Source of the DNA: G963663365 sp963663365
GTDB taxonomy: Bacteria; Hinthialibacterota; Hinthialibacteria; Hinthialibacterales; G963663365
Direction of reading: 5' to 3'
NCBI GenBank assembly: GCA_963663365.2
Contig: CAXXIH010000008.1
Span: 2,170,001-2,234,000, forward strand
Length of the DNA stretch: 64,000 bases
Shown here piece after piece: positions 1 through 7,746 of this stretch (position 1 is its first letter; each line of letters opens with the position of its first letter). The notes beneath the pieces were generated by a model. That model worked only from the letters and a program-made list of their open reading frames with translations, ran no database searches and was not told the origin of the DNA. Made by a program: the position numbers and the translations under genes.

Positions 1-779
1 TGGTAATACTCATCGCCGAAATTCCGGCCAAGTCGTTGCGCGTTATCCCGGTAAGCCTCCCCAAACTGGAGCACATTTTCCCAGTCGCTCATGACCATCG
101 CATGGCGTTGCAGGTAACTCCAACTGCGTAAATCATCGGGGTCCGTTTCAATTCGCGCCTGCATCCGCCGGGGCAACATTTCGTTGCGTTGCTCAGCCCG
201 CTTCTTTTCGCGTTGCGGCGGACGATCATGCAAAACCAATAGGTCGAGAAATCCCAACGCCTCATTCGGATCGTAACCAACCAGCACATTGTGCACAGGA
301 TTACGGTACTGCAATCCCCGCTTGAAGATTCTTTCCTGAACGGAAACGACTTGCGCGATAAGGTTCTCATCGCAGTGAATTTTGACAGCGCATCCTAAGA
401 CTTTGATATCCGGACGCTCGCGGTCAGTTCTTAAAATCGTATCTCGGATAATCTGCGCAGCATCATCGCCGAAACGAAAAACGGCATCGGGATAGGGGCG
501 CTCTTGGACCGCAAAATGCTCATGCGCATCCAAATGCACAATCCAATCTCCACTGCACGCTTCCAGTACTTGATTACGCGCCACAGAGAAATCGTCACAC
601 CATGTAAAAGAAATCACTCGGTCAGATAAATCTCGGGCAATCTCTTCCGTCTCATCTGTACTTGCATCATCCACGCCGACAATCACTTCATCACAAACTG
701 CGCGTAGACATCGCAAAGTCCGTTCGATGGTTTCTCCTTCATCTTTGGCAATCACATAACCGGAAATCTTCGGCGGCAT
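1..779 (-). CDS. Glycosyltransferase family 2, C-terminus cut by window edge
   Basis: The reverse strand from an ATG at 779 stays open to base 1, so about 259 residues are visible and the gene continues outside the window. The N-terminus has the GT-A pattern ISGYVIAKDEGETIERTL, then VGVDDASTDET for nucleotide-sugar binding and LDAHEHF where family 2 enzymes normally carry a D-x-D-type metal site. It therefore probably transfers a sugar from a nucleotide donor, though His replaces one usual acidic residue. An AGGAG sits 7 nt before the ATG. The gene follows the capsid gene and a small protein in the same direction with only 16 nt between it and the latter, so it is probably co-transcribed with the phage head genes. 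The acceptor is unknown. Confidence 0.8.
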   Translation of the reverse strand, partial: MPPKISGYVIAKDEGETIERTLRCLRAVCDEVIVGVDDASTDETEEIARDLSDRVISFTWCDDFSVARNQVLEACSGDWIVHLDAHEHFAVQERPYPDAVFRFGDDAAQIIRDTILRTDRERPDIKVLGCAVKIHCDENLIAQVVSVQERIFKRGLQYRNPVHNVLVGYDPNEALGFLDLLVLHDRPPQREKKRAEQRNEMLPRRMQARIETDPDDLRSWSYLQRHAMVMSDWENVLQFGEAYRDNAQRLGRNFGDEYY

Positions 780-795
780 ACGCACAGCTCCTTTT

Positions 796-990
796 TTATT
801 TCCAATTCATACGGTCCATGGTTTCGCGGGCCCGCTCGATTTTCATTTCCTCGCGTCGCTGTTCTTCCATGGTCAACTCGCGCCCTAAGGCCCGCGCCGT
901 TTTATGTACCCGGCGGACCTTTTCGTGTTCCACTTCCGTCCGCCTCTGCTCAAAAAGTTCTTTTCGCGTCAATCCCATTACCGAGAACAC
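796..990 (-). CDS. Small charged helical protein, function unknown
   Basis: A 64-residue protein rich in Arg and Glu, predicted all-helical, with no recognised domain. It lies 59 nt after the major capsid gene and 16 nt before the glycosyltransferase on the same strand, so it is probably read from the phage late transcript. The GTG start at 990 has GGAAG just upstream; the in-frame ATG at 978 has no clear ribosome binding site. It could be a minor virion or assembly protein, but nothing in the sequence proves that. Confidence 0.5.
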   Translation of the reverse strand: MFSVMGLTRKELFEQRRTEVEHEKVRRVHKTARALGRELTMEEQRREEMKIERARETMDRMNWK

Positions 991-1049
991 TCACTTCCAC
1001 AGGCGATGGGGAGGACGGTATTGCGCCGCCCTCCCCCAAGGACTCAGGC

Positions 1050-1907
1050 TCAGTCGGTCAAAACATCGACGGCGGCATTGCCACGCAACGCCTTCGCGCC
1101 GTAAATCGCATGAGCGGTAATACCTAAGGCGTTGGCTCGTCCCGGAAGCCGTTCCAGGAGAATCTCAACACCTCCCAGCCCGCCCGTTGTCAGGCCGAGT
1201 CCAAGACTTTCTTGTCGAATGAAAAAGAGATTGTGGTAATCATCCACATTAGAAGTCTGCAGGTTGGTGGACATATAAATGTCCATTCCTAAAACTTCTC
1301 CAATCAACCCCGTTTCAAAAGGTGTGCCTTCGTTCCGGTAGTCTTTCGAGATGAATTCGTGAATCGCAAACATCTCGTACTTCGCACCGGGGGTAATCAC
1401 ACCCACCCGTCCCCGTTGCGGGGCGTTATTCTGATCGAAGGTCTTCATGATTTCCCGCAATGTGGTTGCGGTAAAACCTGCGGTCGCATCGACATCGGTG
1501 GTAGTGATTCCCGTATAAAGACCGGCCAGAGCTTTTTCAATCTGCACAGCAACCGCTTCTGCACATTTCGCAGCCTGCGCGGCGGCAATGCCATATCCGC
1601 TCTGGCGGACAACACGGTCCGAAAGCACGGTGGAGCATTCGTACCAATCGTCCAATACAATCGTTACTTCCGCTTCCGTCACCGCATCGTAAGCCACTTC
1701 GGCAAGGCCGGTGTAGCTGGTTGCAGTTTTGGAGGCGAGTTTCGGAATATGTACGGTATCTCCGGGGCCGACATTGCGGCTCACTTCCAAAACCAAAGGC
1801 GCAATCACACGCGCCGATTCGTATTCCGGAAGAATCGCGGGATACCACTGTTCGGGGATATACACCGCCGCTTGTGGAGATGCCTGATAACCGTCGGTAA
1901 TCGCCAT
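1050..1907 (-). CDS. Phage major capsid protein (P22 coat / HK97-fold type)
   Basis: This 285-residue protein resembles phage coat proteins. It opens with a capsid-like segment (IPEQWYPAILPEYESARVI), followed by a GDTVHIPKL strand, an A-domain-like part and a C-terminal HAIYGAKALRG segment. It would form the shell of the head. An in-frame TTG at 1913 exists, but AAGGAG lies 8 nt before the ATG at 1907, so that start is preferred. The scaffold-like gene ends 12 nt upstream, the usual scaffold-then-capsid order of tailed phages. Assignment rests on sequence character plus position among terminase, portal and scaffold genes. Confidence 0.82.
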   Translation of the reverse strand: MAITDGYQASPQAAVYIPEQWYPAILPEYESARVIAPLVLEVSRNVGPGDTVHIPKLASKTATSYTGLAEVAYDAVTEAEVTIVLDDWYECSTVLSDRVVRQSGYGIAAAQAAKCAEAVAVQIEKALAGLYTGITTTDVDATAGFTATTLREIMKTFDQNNAPQRGRVGVITPGAKYEMFAIHEFISKDYRNEGTPFETGLIGEVLGMDIYMSTNLQTSNVDDYHNLFFIRQESLGLGLTTGGLGGVEILLERLPGRANALGITAHAIYGAKALRGNAAVDVLTD

Positions 1908-1919
1908 AAACAAAACTCC

Positions 1920-2642
1920 TTAACGAGACTGACTCTGCGCCTCAAATGGATCCACCAATTGCACATGCCCATCCAAAAGGTCTTGGCGCACCTGTTCAGG
2001 TGTCTTGCCTTTGGACTCATAGGCAGGTGCTTCAGTCAGAATTCCATGAGGTGAAGTCGTTCCCGTTCCGCCGCGTCCTAAAGGCGGAAGGAATGCGGCG
2101 TTTTCATGCTGCGACGACCATTCGTCCAGAAACTCATTCAGTTCCCGGTCGCCTTCGCTGCCACGGATAAACACACGCCCGCTTTCATCGTCTACATAGG
2201 CTTGTTCGCTGAAATACGAGCGCAATACATCCGGGTGCCGGTACCCACGCCGGAGCAATTCACGGTCAACAGCATTTAAGAGTTGCGCTTCTGACCGTGC
2301 CCGGCGTTCTTTCTCCGCCGTTTGCCGTGCTTCTTCATACTGACGGCGAAGTTGTTCGTGCTGCCGTTGCGCATCTTCCAAACGTTGGTTCAACTCTTCG
2401 GCTGGCGCGCCATCGGCATTCGTTTGTTGGTGGGTGCCTGCAAATTCACGCAGGGAGCTCATCTGCTCCGTGAAAGCGTCTGCAATCGACTTGGCCATCT
2501 GTTCGCCAAGCCGGCGTTCAAGCCGCCGCTCGCGATTGGAAAAAATCCGATTTACCACATTTTCAATGGCATCCGGTTCGGCCGTTTCGCCGCCGTGCGC
2601 GTCCGATACATCCGGTTCGGTCCCGTGCGGGGTGAGAGCCAT
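1920..2642 (-). CDS. Phage scaffolding-like coiled-coil protein
   Basis: A 240-residue acidic and charged protein with a long heptad-rich region at roughly residues 75-125 (repeated E/R/Q/L). The C-terminus holds a Gly/Thr-rich linker and a short helical tail. Placement immediately before the capsid gene, length and coiled coil fit a scaffold that organises procapsid assembly and is later lost. The start ATG at 2642 has a strong GGAGGA ribosome binding site. A conserved 34-nt element lies 43 nt upstream, so this gene probably begins its own transcription unit. A minor structural role is the alternative. Confidence 0.65.
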   Translation of the reverse strand: MALTPHGTEPDVSDAHGGETAEPDAIENVVNRIFSNRERRLERRLGEQMAKSIADAFTEQMSSLREFAGTHQQTNADGAPAEELNQRLEDAQRQHEQLRRQYEEARQTAEKERRARSEAQLLNAVDRELLRRGYRHPDVLRSYFSEQAYVDDESGRVFIRGSEGDRELNEFLDEWSSQHENAAFLPPLGRGGTGTTSPHGILTEAPAYESKGKTPEQVRQDLLDGHVQLVDPFEAQSQSR

Positions 2643-2957
2643 ACGGCTGTCCTCCTCGTAAGATCATGACCGCCAATAACCACGGCCTTCACCCTTATAG
2701 GAGCAAGTCAACCCGGACACATCCGTCAAATCACACCAAATCGGGACACAACCTGACCACTACTTCTACTTTTTTTATGGAAGTCTGGAATTTTGTAGGA
2801 TTGAAGCAAAGTGAAATTGTCTATAAATGACAGAGCAAAGGTTTGGACTAACCTTTAAACTGGCTTCCCTGCATTATGGATTTCTTACAAATCGTCTGAT
2901 GGAACAGCGCTCTTCAGCTGACATCCATTACTCGAATGTCACCAAGAGAAAATTCTC
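2643..2957. other. Noncoding gap before the scaffold gene
   Basis: No coding frame is convincing in this 315-bp stretch. Its left part holds the scaffold ribosome binding site and the conserved 34-nt element at 2686-2719. The rest is AT-richer than the flanking phage genes, like the adjacent two-gene cassette, and contains only a short imperfect inverted repeat near 2943-2956. Confidence 0.5.
2686..2719 (-). promoter_or_regulatory. Conserved 34-nt phage element, copy A
   Basis: On the minus strand the core reads TTGACTTGCTCCTATAAGG and continues into GTGAAGG; a TGTCC lies 3 nt before it. The same arrangement recurs at 7713-7746 with 29 of 35 aligned columns identical, counting two one-base gaps. 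Both copies precede minus-strand phage genes. TTGACT and TATAAG are only 6 nt apart, which does not fit a sigma-70 promoter. The CTATA-GGG core instead resembles promoters of single-subunit phage RNA polymerases. A promoter or operator role is inferred. Confidence 0.5.
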
Positions 2958-3254
2958 TCAAACCTTAGGAGACTCCGCAAGTTTGTCCTTGTATTTATTG
3001 TAGAAATCTTGGCCCAAAGGAGTAAACACAACTCTGGTCTCGCCACTGATATTCTCTTCATCATGTTCTGTGGATAAAAGGCCATCAGACTCAAGGGCAT
3101 TGAAAAAGCCCAGATATTCAATATCCGCAACGAGGTCTTTTACCAATACAGTCTCGTTCTTGGCTACTTGGCGTAGAAACTCAGCAAGTCGTGGATTCTT
3201 CCCAGCTACGATTCCAAGGGCATCAAATTGTTCCAAAGTGGCCATGTTACTCAT
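2958..3254 (-). CDS. Hypothetical protein, second gene of the phage accessory cassette
   Basis: A 98-residue protein with no recognised domain. The ATG at 3254 overlaps the stop of the preceding gene in an ATGA arrangement, which indicates translational coupling and a shared function. A winged-helix-like pattern is possible in the middle (alternating helices ending in RVVFTPLGQDF) but is not convincing. The DNA is visibly AT-richer than the capsid, portal and terminase genes, which suggests separate acquisition. Confidence 0.6.
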   Translation of the reverse strand: MSNMATLEQFDALGIVAGKNPRLAEFLRQVAKNETVLVKDLVADIEYLGFFNALESDGLLSTEHDEENISGETRVVFTPLGQDFYNKYKDKLAESPKV

Positions 3255-3775
3255 AATGTGTTCCTTTCATTGCTATCCAGGAACTCGTCCCTTACTTTCA
3301 GCCCATTGACTCTGATTTTCGACAAGTACTTTTCGACGATAACATCGCCATCTCTTGTAATTGATATAGTATCACGATTCACGTTTGCCATACCAAAAGC
3401 AACAAGCTGATAATCCTCAACTGCATTATACGCCCGATCAATGACAATGTTGTTTTGCAGCCGTTTGGTCATACTCCATGGTTTATGCGGCTTGTAACGC
3501 AATGGGTATGCCAGATTACTCCGATGCAATTCTAACAGAAGTTTGCTTGCTCCCATATCCAAACGGACCTCTTCGATAAACACCCGCACAACCTCATGTT
3601 TACAAAGACGGTCAAGGATCATCACATGAACAACATTTTCATAAAACTGAAAAATATCCTTTTGTGGCTTGGCACCCCCTATCATCTCCTTCAACTGTAC
3701 GATTTCCGGCACGGAAGGATTTTCCAGGAGTGACTGCAAAATTTCTGTCTTGATTTGATCTATCGAAATCAGCAT
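3251..3775 (-). CDS. Hypothetical protein, first gene of the phage accessory cassette
   Basis: A 174-residue soluble protein with helical N- and C-terminal parts and no motif I recognise. It sits between the portal gene and the scaffold gene, a common position for accessory cargo genes (morons) in phage late regions, and is coupled to the downstream 98-residue gene by a 4-nt overlap. No clear ribosome binding site precedes the ATG. Possible roles include a phage defence or anti-defence pair, but the sequence gives no direct support. Confidence 0.6.
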   Translation of the reverse strand: MLISIDQIKTEILQSLLENPSVPEIVQLKEMIGGAKPQKDIFQFYENVVHVMILDRLCKHEVVRVFIEEVRLDMGASKLLLELHRSNLAYPLRYKPHKPWSMTKRLQNNIVIDRAYNAVEDYQLVAFGMANVNRDTISITRDGDVIVEKYLSKIRVNGLKVRDEFLDSNERNTL

Positions 3776-3883
3776 TTAGCAAAATATCAGTTTCCCCAAC
3801 CACCTGTCAACACCCGAACACAACAATGGCCGCACCTTCTTCGGCACGGCCATTCATCATAATTGCTTAGGATTTGATTTTTA

Positions 3884-5416
3884 TTATTCCCCATCTCCCC
3901 CAAAAACTCTCACAACCTGCTTCACATCCTCCACGGCCAGTACTCCATCACGGTGCAATTCGCCCGATAGACGCGCAATTTCGATCTGCTGCTCAATCGT
4001 GCGATGAACATCGTTTTCGTCCGTGGCCCGGTTCGCTTCTTCCAAAACCTCCGGCGCGACACTGCCTAAAATCTGCGCCCAAAGTTGTTTCTTCATTTCC
4101 CGGACCACCAAAGCCGGAGCACCCAGTTCGGTCAGTTCCCGTGTGAGATGAAGCATTTCTTGGGAGGTCAAAACATTGAATTTTCTCGGACAGCGAATAT
4201 ATCCCTGGAATGCTTTTTCGTCTTCATCCCATTCGCGCGGCCCGGCCAGCCAGCGCGAAACCAACTCCCAAATCTCGGTCTCCGCATCCTGTGCCATCCC
4301 CGCCACAGAGGCATACAACTGCCCTTCCTCTTCTTGCGCCACAACACGGGATATCCCGCTCTGCACTCGATACTGAACCGTCGGCGGCTCGACATGTCCG
4401 AACCGGTAAATATCCCGTTTACGCCGCTCGATATGTTCTTCGATACAGTCAAAGATACGCCCATCGGTCGAGGCGTATCCGGCATCCTCGCCCGGACGCA
4501 GTTTGACAACGAAATTCTTGCCGTATACCTGGTCCAAATCATCCTCGGATTTAATCACCAGCAGAGGATGTGCTTTGTCATAACGGTCATAGGCCCGATC
4601 CGATTCAGTCTGATAAATATCGACATCCACCCGTGCCGATAATTCCACATACGAGCGCCCGATCATCGGTTCGACCATCTCGTAAGTCATGGGTACAACC
4701 GGCACTTGTCCCAGGCCATGTTCTCCGGAAACAGAACGAATCAACTTCGCGCCGTCTTCCTCTATCACATCCGTACGCTTCCATTCTTGGGGTGTGTATT
4801 CGGTATACCGCTTCAGTGAGATTCGTTCCCCATCCGGTTGTAGATACGTTGGTTGGGTTAAGAGTTTTAGATAACGAAGACGCTCCCCGGCATCCAAGTC
4901 CCAATCCAACACAGATAACGGTGTAGCAGCAATCACATACGGGATACGTAATCCGGCCGCACGTTCATCTTCACGGCTTGCCGCTTCCAAACCGCTTGGA
5001 CACTCCGGCATATCTACAACAAGAAATGCCATGCCATAAGTTAGTGCCATACCGGTAGCGTGAAACATGAATGCATCGATCGTCTTGCCATCCGGCGTTG
5101 CGTTCATCAAGAATGCATTGAGGTGCGGCTTGGAACCCAAATGACGATCAGGCTGATCACGGAATACATGGTTCAGCACACGGCGAACCAAAGTCTGCGA
5201 CTCCGGCGTCCATTGGCTGAGTTGCAATCGTAGTTTGTAGAGGTTCTCTTCTTCTGTTCTGCCTTTAGGTAAATAGCGCCGTTGTAAGCGTTCTGAAAGC
5301 CGCCCTGTCCAAACCGCATCGTAGAGTTCCCATGTTTCCAAATGCCGGTCATAAAGGGGATGGCACTGTTCCAATCGTTCAATTTCTTTCTGCTTCGCTT
5401 TTACAAATCCATTCAT
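3884..5416 (-). CDS. Phage portal protein (DUF4055-like)
   Basis: A 510-residue protein resembling the DUF4055 portal group. The N-terminal part contains YLPKGRTEEENLYKLRL and a following LVRRVLNHVFRDQP, and a central ATPLSVLDWDLDAGERLRYL segment matches the clip/wing region of that family. It would form the dodecameric ring at the head vertex through which DNA is packaged. An in-frame GTG at 5425 is possible, but AAGG lies 8 nt before the ATG at 5416. The gene sits between terminase and capsid genes as expected, with a 96-nt gap after the terminase that carries small inverted repeats. Confidence 0.8.
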   Translation of the reverse strand: MNGFVKAKQKEIERLEQCHPLYDRHLETWELYDAVWTGRLSERLQRRYLPKGRTEEENLYKLRLQLSQWTPESQTLVRRVLNHVFRDQPDRHLGSKPHLNAFLMNATPDGKTIDAFMFHATGMALTYGMAFLVVDMPECPSGLEAASREDERAAGLRIPYVIAATPLSVLDWDLDAGERLRYLKLLTQPTYLQPDGERISLKRYTEYTPQEWKRTDVIEEDGAKLIRSVSGEHGLGQVPVVPMTYEMVEPMIGRSYVELSARVDVDIYQTESDRAYDRYDKAHPLLVIKSEDDLDQVYGKNFVVKLRPGEDAGYASTDGRIFDCIEEHIERRKRDIYRFGHVEPPTVQYRVQSGISRVVAQEEEGQLYASVAGMAQDAETEIWELVSRWLAGPREWDEDEKAFQGYIRCPRKFNVLTSQEMLHLTRELTELGAPALVVREMKKQLWAQILGSVAPEVLEEANRATDENDVHRTIEQQIEIARLSGELHRDGVLAVEDVKQVVRVFGGDGE

Positions 5417-5462
5417 GACCAACACCTTGTTGAATTATTTTTAAAGAAATTGCAGTTCAGGT

Positions 5463-5484
5463 CACACGTGTGGTTTCATCCACA
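5463..5484. other. Overlapping small inverted repeats between terL and portal
   Basis: The sequence holds a 10-bp perfect palindrome (CACACGTGTG, 5463-5472) that overlaps a second stem (TGTGG/CCACA, 5469-5484). The two stems are mutually exclusive. No T-tract follows on the minus strand, so this is not an obvious terminator. It may be a transcript-processing site or chance. Confidence 0.25.
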
Positions 5485-5512
5485 CTTGAGCCGGGAAACG
5501 ACATTTTTTGTT

Positions 5513-6967
5513 TTAGAATCCCCATTCGGCTTCACGCTTAAATGCAATCAACGGGAACCGTTCGGAGACCAGATACCCCAATGCATCGCTAGCGTGAGTC
5601 CGCTTGGGATCGGACTGTTTATCCAAATTGCCTCGTGCATCCCAACAAACTTGTTCCAGATCGTCGATCAAATATCTGCATCGATTTGAAATTAAAAGAC
5701 GCGGCTTGCCGCCTGGAGCCGCCAAGAGACGTTCCACAGCCTGCACACGTTCGCGAACGGGGGGATTTGGCTTTACGTGGACACTCGGACGCGGCCAGCC
5801 CGCGCTTTGGAGTGCGCGCCGGATAATCTCATAATCGTTGCTTGACCGCCGGTGGCTCCGCGCCATTCCCGAATAATCTCCATAAAGAGACACATCGGAG
5901 CGCAACAATATCTTTTTGCCGGAGGCATCCGGATTTTCTCGACAACCTGCATAGGCGTACCGGTCAAGAAATTTCCGTATTGCTTCATCGGTTGTGTGAC
6001 CATGCGGCCCATCCAACACAACCTCATCTATAACCAGCAGGCAGTCGGCCTCGATCTGCGCGAGAACCGTGCATAAAGGGGTGACATTAAAATCCCAACT
6101 CCACAAAAGCTCTCGCTGGGGTTGAAGTGCCAAATCGCAGACAACATGATCAGCGCGGGAAAAACTCGGATAGGCTCTGCCTTCCAGCAGTTGGAATTGC
6201 CCTTCAAGACGGCAGCGGGCTTCATTCGGCGATAATTGCGCGGCAAAAACATCGATCTCTTCGTCCGGAATTACGCCGCCTGCGCTACGAGCATTCTCCC
6301 GGGTTGCTGCAAAAAAGACTCCGATATGGGGATTACTTCCGGCTTCATCGATCGCCCGCCGCAAATAGGCTGAACCTTTGAGGGGAGTTAGCGTCAGCCA
6401 AATCCGCCCTCCTACATCGACAATCCGCGCCCGGCATTCTCGATATACATCCTCCGGGCATTCTTCATCGATCCAGATCCAATGTCTCGATGTGCCTTGA
6501 AACTTGCTCCGGCCCGAATCTGCGCTTTTAAGGCCTATTGTGCTGCCATTCGTCAATTGGATGACATGCGTATTGTGATTCCAATCCGCAATCCAGCGTT
6601 CATCTAAAAAATGCTGTAGCGCGGGCTCAATAACATCCCGCACCATGAAATAATCCAATCCTACAATCCAACCATGATTCGGGATGGCTGAACGCCCTTC
6701 TTGAGGATACCAGGATGGATAACTCCCCAACGCATGCCATATCGCCTCGGCCGCACCCGCATGGGTCTTGCCCGACCGGTTCCCTCCAAAAAGAACACGA
6801 GTCTGACAAACACTGCGATGAAATATCTCTTGGGTTCTTAAGGGATGGTAATTGGCGGCAATCCGGTAAGCATCCTCATCAAGGTAGGCCTGCCAAGCCG
6901 CATCATGCCGTTCATACACGCTCTGGACGGTTTGTCGCAATTGTAAGGGTATCCAAATACTCGCCAT
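5513..6967 (-). CDS. terL: Phage terminase large subunit
   Basis: A 484-residue packaging motor. Residues 61-68 are a Walker A motif (GGNRSGKT) and residues 163-169 (WIWIDEE) a Walker B with adjacent catalytic Glu. The coupling motif follows near LTLTPLKGSAYL. The C-terminal RNase H-like nuclease opens with SWDFNV (Asp292) and has a later D-x-S and DASDALGY acidic motif, so both ATPase and nuclease centres look intact. Its start lies inside the small-subunit gene (56-nt overlap), typical for co-translated terminase subunits. Confidence 0.93.
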   Translation of the reverse strand: MASIWIPLQLRQTVQSVYERHDAAWQAYLDEDAYRIAANYHPLRTQEIFHRSVCQTRVLFGGNRSGKTHAGAAEAIWHALGSYPSWYPQEGRSAIPNHGWIVGLDYFMVRDVIEPALQHFLDERWIADWNHNTHVIQLTNGSTIGLKSADSGRSKFQGTSRHWIWIDEECPEDVYRECRARIVDVGGRIWLTLTPLKGSAYLRRAIDEAGSNPHIGVFFAATRENARSAGGVIPDEEIDVFAAQLSPNEARCRLEGQFQLLEGRAYPSFSRADHVVCDLALQPQRELLWSWDFNVTPLCTVLAQIEADCLLVIDEVVLDGPHGHTTDEAIRKFLDRYAYAGCRENPDASGKKILLRSDVSLYGDYSGMARSHRRSSNDYEIIRRALQSAGWPRPSVHVKPNPPVRERVQAVERLLAAPGGKPRLLISNRCRYLIDDLEQVCWDARGNLDKQSDPKRTHASDALGYLVSERFPLIAFKREAEWGF

Positions 6968-7346
6968 ACAAATCGAGTTCTTCTCCGGTCATAACCTGGG
7001 GCGGCACACCACGTCGGTATTGCCAGGCTTCCCAGAGTCCCAAACGGCGGCCCAAGAGTTCTAACGCACGTACACGGGATGCCGACGCTTGTTCGCTATC
7101 CCGGGCCAAGATTGATAGCTCCCGCATAATCTCGGGAGCGGACAAAATCTCGGAATCGCCATCCAAGTGTCGCTGTAGTTCCTCCTGGATGCCTGGGTGG
7201 CGAACGAGCTGCCAGGCAATCCCCGGACGGACATAGCCCGCCTCCGCTGCCGCCAGACGGGCGTCGCGGTGCATGCAGTAGCGCTCGGCAAACTTCTTCT
7301 GCCTCGGCGTAAGCGGCTTTTTCGCTGGTGAAATTCGATCCGCCAT
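6912..7346 (-). CDS. terS: Phage terminase small subunit
   Basis: A 144-residue protein that starts with the hallmark LTPRQKKFAERYCMHRDA, a helix-turn-helix entry seen in terminase_2-family small subunits, followed by A-A-x-x-A-G-Y. It would recognise the phage packaging site and deliver DNA to the large subunit. Its 3' end overlaps terL by 56 nt. The start ATG at 7346 has no strong ribosome binding site, so translation may depend on the upstream gene or on local RNA structure. Confidence 0.88.
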   Translation of the reverse strand: MADRISPAKKPLTPRQKKFAERYCMHRDARLAAAEAGYVRPGIAWQLVRHPGIQEELQRHLDGDSEILSAPEIMRELSILARDSEQASASRVRALELLGRRLGLWEAWQYRRGVPPQVMTGEELDLYGEYLDTLTIATNRPERV

Positions 7347-7365
7347 GAAAAGGATTGACTCTTAC

Positions 7366-7382
7366 CCGGCCATTCTGGCCGG
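7366..7382. other. Perfect short hairpin between the HNH-like gene and terS
   Basis: CCGGCCA, a TTC loop and TGGCCGG form a perfect 7-bp stem (9-nt apart arms included, 17 nt total). It is transcribed on the minus strand after the HNH-like stop and 19 nt before the terS start. No T-tract follows. It could pause transcription, protect the mRNA end or tune terS translation. Confidence 0.35.
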
Positions 7383-7401
7383 ATTCCTCGGCACGCTTGA
7401 T

Positions 7402-7707
7402 TTAACTTCGGTTACACCAGTTTGTTGTGCATTGAGGGCATAAGGCGATGTAGTTCTCGGGACTCTCGGGACCATCAGCGGCAATCTTCACTCCCTGGAT
7501 TTGGCTATGGCTTCCACAAGACTCGCACCGCCGGGCCTCCATGCCCATTTGCCTCATGGCATACAGCCGTCCACGGCCACTTGTGCTCAACCGCCCGGAG
7601 TCATAGGGATTCGCTGAATCGCCGAAAATGTGGATATTGGAATGTGGTCCAAGGTCTTCCCAACCCAGAGTTACAGTATTTGGGGCGCCCATATCGATCT
7701 TCTCCAT
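7402..7707 (-). CDS. HNH-like zinc-binding protein of the packaging module
   Basis: A 101-residue protein with a treble-clef-like pattern: C-E-S-C, a 27-residue insert containing PENYIALC, then C-P-Q-C. Small HNH endonucleases commonly precede terminase genes in tailed phages and cooperate in packaging, and this gene sits exactly there. The expected general-base His before the central loop and the final His after the second Cys pair are missing (K-I-A-A and C-T-T are seen instead). It may be a zinc-binding relative without nuclease activity. AAAGGAC lies 5 nt before the ATG. Confidence 0.6.
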   Translation of the reverse strand: MEKIDMGAPNTVTLGWEDLGPHSNIHIFGDSANPYDSGRLSTSGRGRLYAMRQMGMEARRCESCGSHSQIQGVKIAADGPESPENYIALCPQCTTNWCNRS

Positions 7708-7712
7708 TCAGT

Positions 7713-7746
7713 CCTTTCACCCTATAGGCGCAAGTCAAGATGGACA
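7713..7746 (-). promoter_or_regulatory. Conserved 34-nt phage element, copy B
   Basis: On the minus strand the core reads TTGACTTGCGCCTATAGGG, then TGAAAGG, which also supplies the ribosome binding site of the HNH-like gene 5 nt further on. It matches copy A at 2686-2719, including a TGTCC 3 nt upstream of the core. The CCTATAGGG end is very close to the initiation region of T7-type promoters. If it is one, this copy would start transcription of the packaging genes. Confidence 0.5.

Noticed and set aside
3874..4926. Several plus-strand frames across the portal gene
   Set aside because: They are antisense shadows of the portal gene with biased composition and no start signals.
2686..7746. The two 34-nt elements as attachment sites of an integrated element
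   Set aside because: The pair encloses core phage genes only, both copies sit in promoter position relative to genes, and no integrase is present.
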